From positions 16,799,206 through 16,863,205 of the forward strand of contig OZ038459.1 of NCBI GenBank assembly GCA_964036195.1: a DNA stretch of 64,000 nt, written 5' to 3'. Made by a program: the position numbers and the translations under genes. Shown piece by piece: positions 63,886 through 64,000 of this stretch. Origin of the DNA: Sphaerolaimus hirsutus. Lineage: Eukaryota > Nematoda > Chromadorea > Monhysterida > Sphaerolaimidae. The notes beneath the pieces are model-generated. The model did no database searches. It was not told where the DNA came from and saw only the letters and a program-made list of their open reading frames with translations. The first letter of the stretch is position 1. The number at the start of each line of letters is the position of its first letter.

Positions 63886-64000
63886 AATTGTGCCAAATGC
63901 ATAATAAAATAAAAATATCAGCGGACGCTGTGATTTAATGGGTTGATGGTCCAGTGATTTTGTGCTATTTTAACATCAAATGTTGAATGAGTTCTTTGTA

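Noticed and set aside
63660-63902. 80-codon minus-strand frame at the right edge
   Set aside because: It covers a direct repeat on the opposite strand of a better supported short exon. Composition is unconvincing.

Overview
The window is eukaryotic and almost certainly from an invertebrate animal. Protein-coding sequence is broken into short exons with GT..AG introns whose phases join correctly, the products are animal families, and most of the DNA between and inside genes is short non-autonomous transposons. I cannot name the species. All exon models were built by eye from reading frames, splice consensus, phase matching and recalled family signatures. No alignment or transcript was available.

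Layout. 1-5.0 kb: nested DNA-transposon copies and inverted repeats. 5.5-12.6 kb (+): a single-stranded-DNA-binding SOSS-B/NABP2-like OB-fold gene with up to nine exons. 12.6-15.1 kb: repeats. 15.2-20.0 kb (+): a secreted serine protease with tandem LDL-receptor-A-like modules in eight exons. 20.6-22.7 kb (-): a neuronal calcium sensor 1 (frequenin) gene in seven exons, tail-to-tail with the protease. 22.7-34.8 kb: about 12 kb of repeats with no convincing gene. 34.8-37.4 kb (+): a TTC33-like TPR gene in three exons. 37.9-47.9 kb (+): PTPA (PP2A phosphatase activator) in seven exons, with large introns filled by nested transposons. 48.1-49.6 kb (-): a small secreted ten-cysteine protein in three exons, tail-to-tail with PTPA. 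About 50.7-55.6 kb: a decayed non-LTR retrotransposon (endonuclease plus reverse transcriptase) with a DNA transposon inside it. 55.6-64 kb: repeats and otherwise featureless DNA, with a possible first exon at the extreme right.

The host genes are separate housekeeping, signalling or secreted genes and do not form a pathway cluster. What stands out is the mobile-element community. At least twenty elements carry hAT-type ends (TAGGG, TAGTG or CAGRG) and 8-bp target-site duplications, which I could read directly for most of them. Families share the same outermost bases and in several cases the same internal core, but differ completely in the short motif repeated many times just inside the ends (GGGATC, GATATC, GAACCG, GGCGCC, GGTGCC, GGTACGGTA, A/T-runs and others). 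Insertions are nested up to five deep in one PTPA intron. One copy sits exactly on a PTPA splice donor and rebuilds it.
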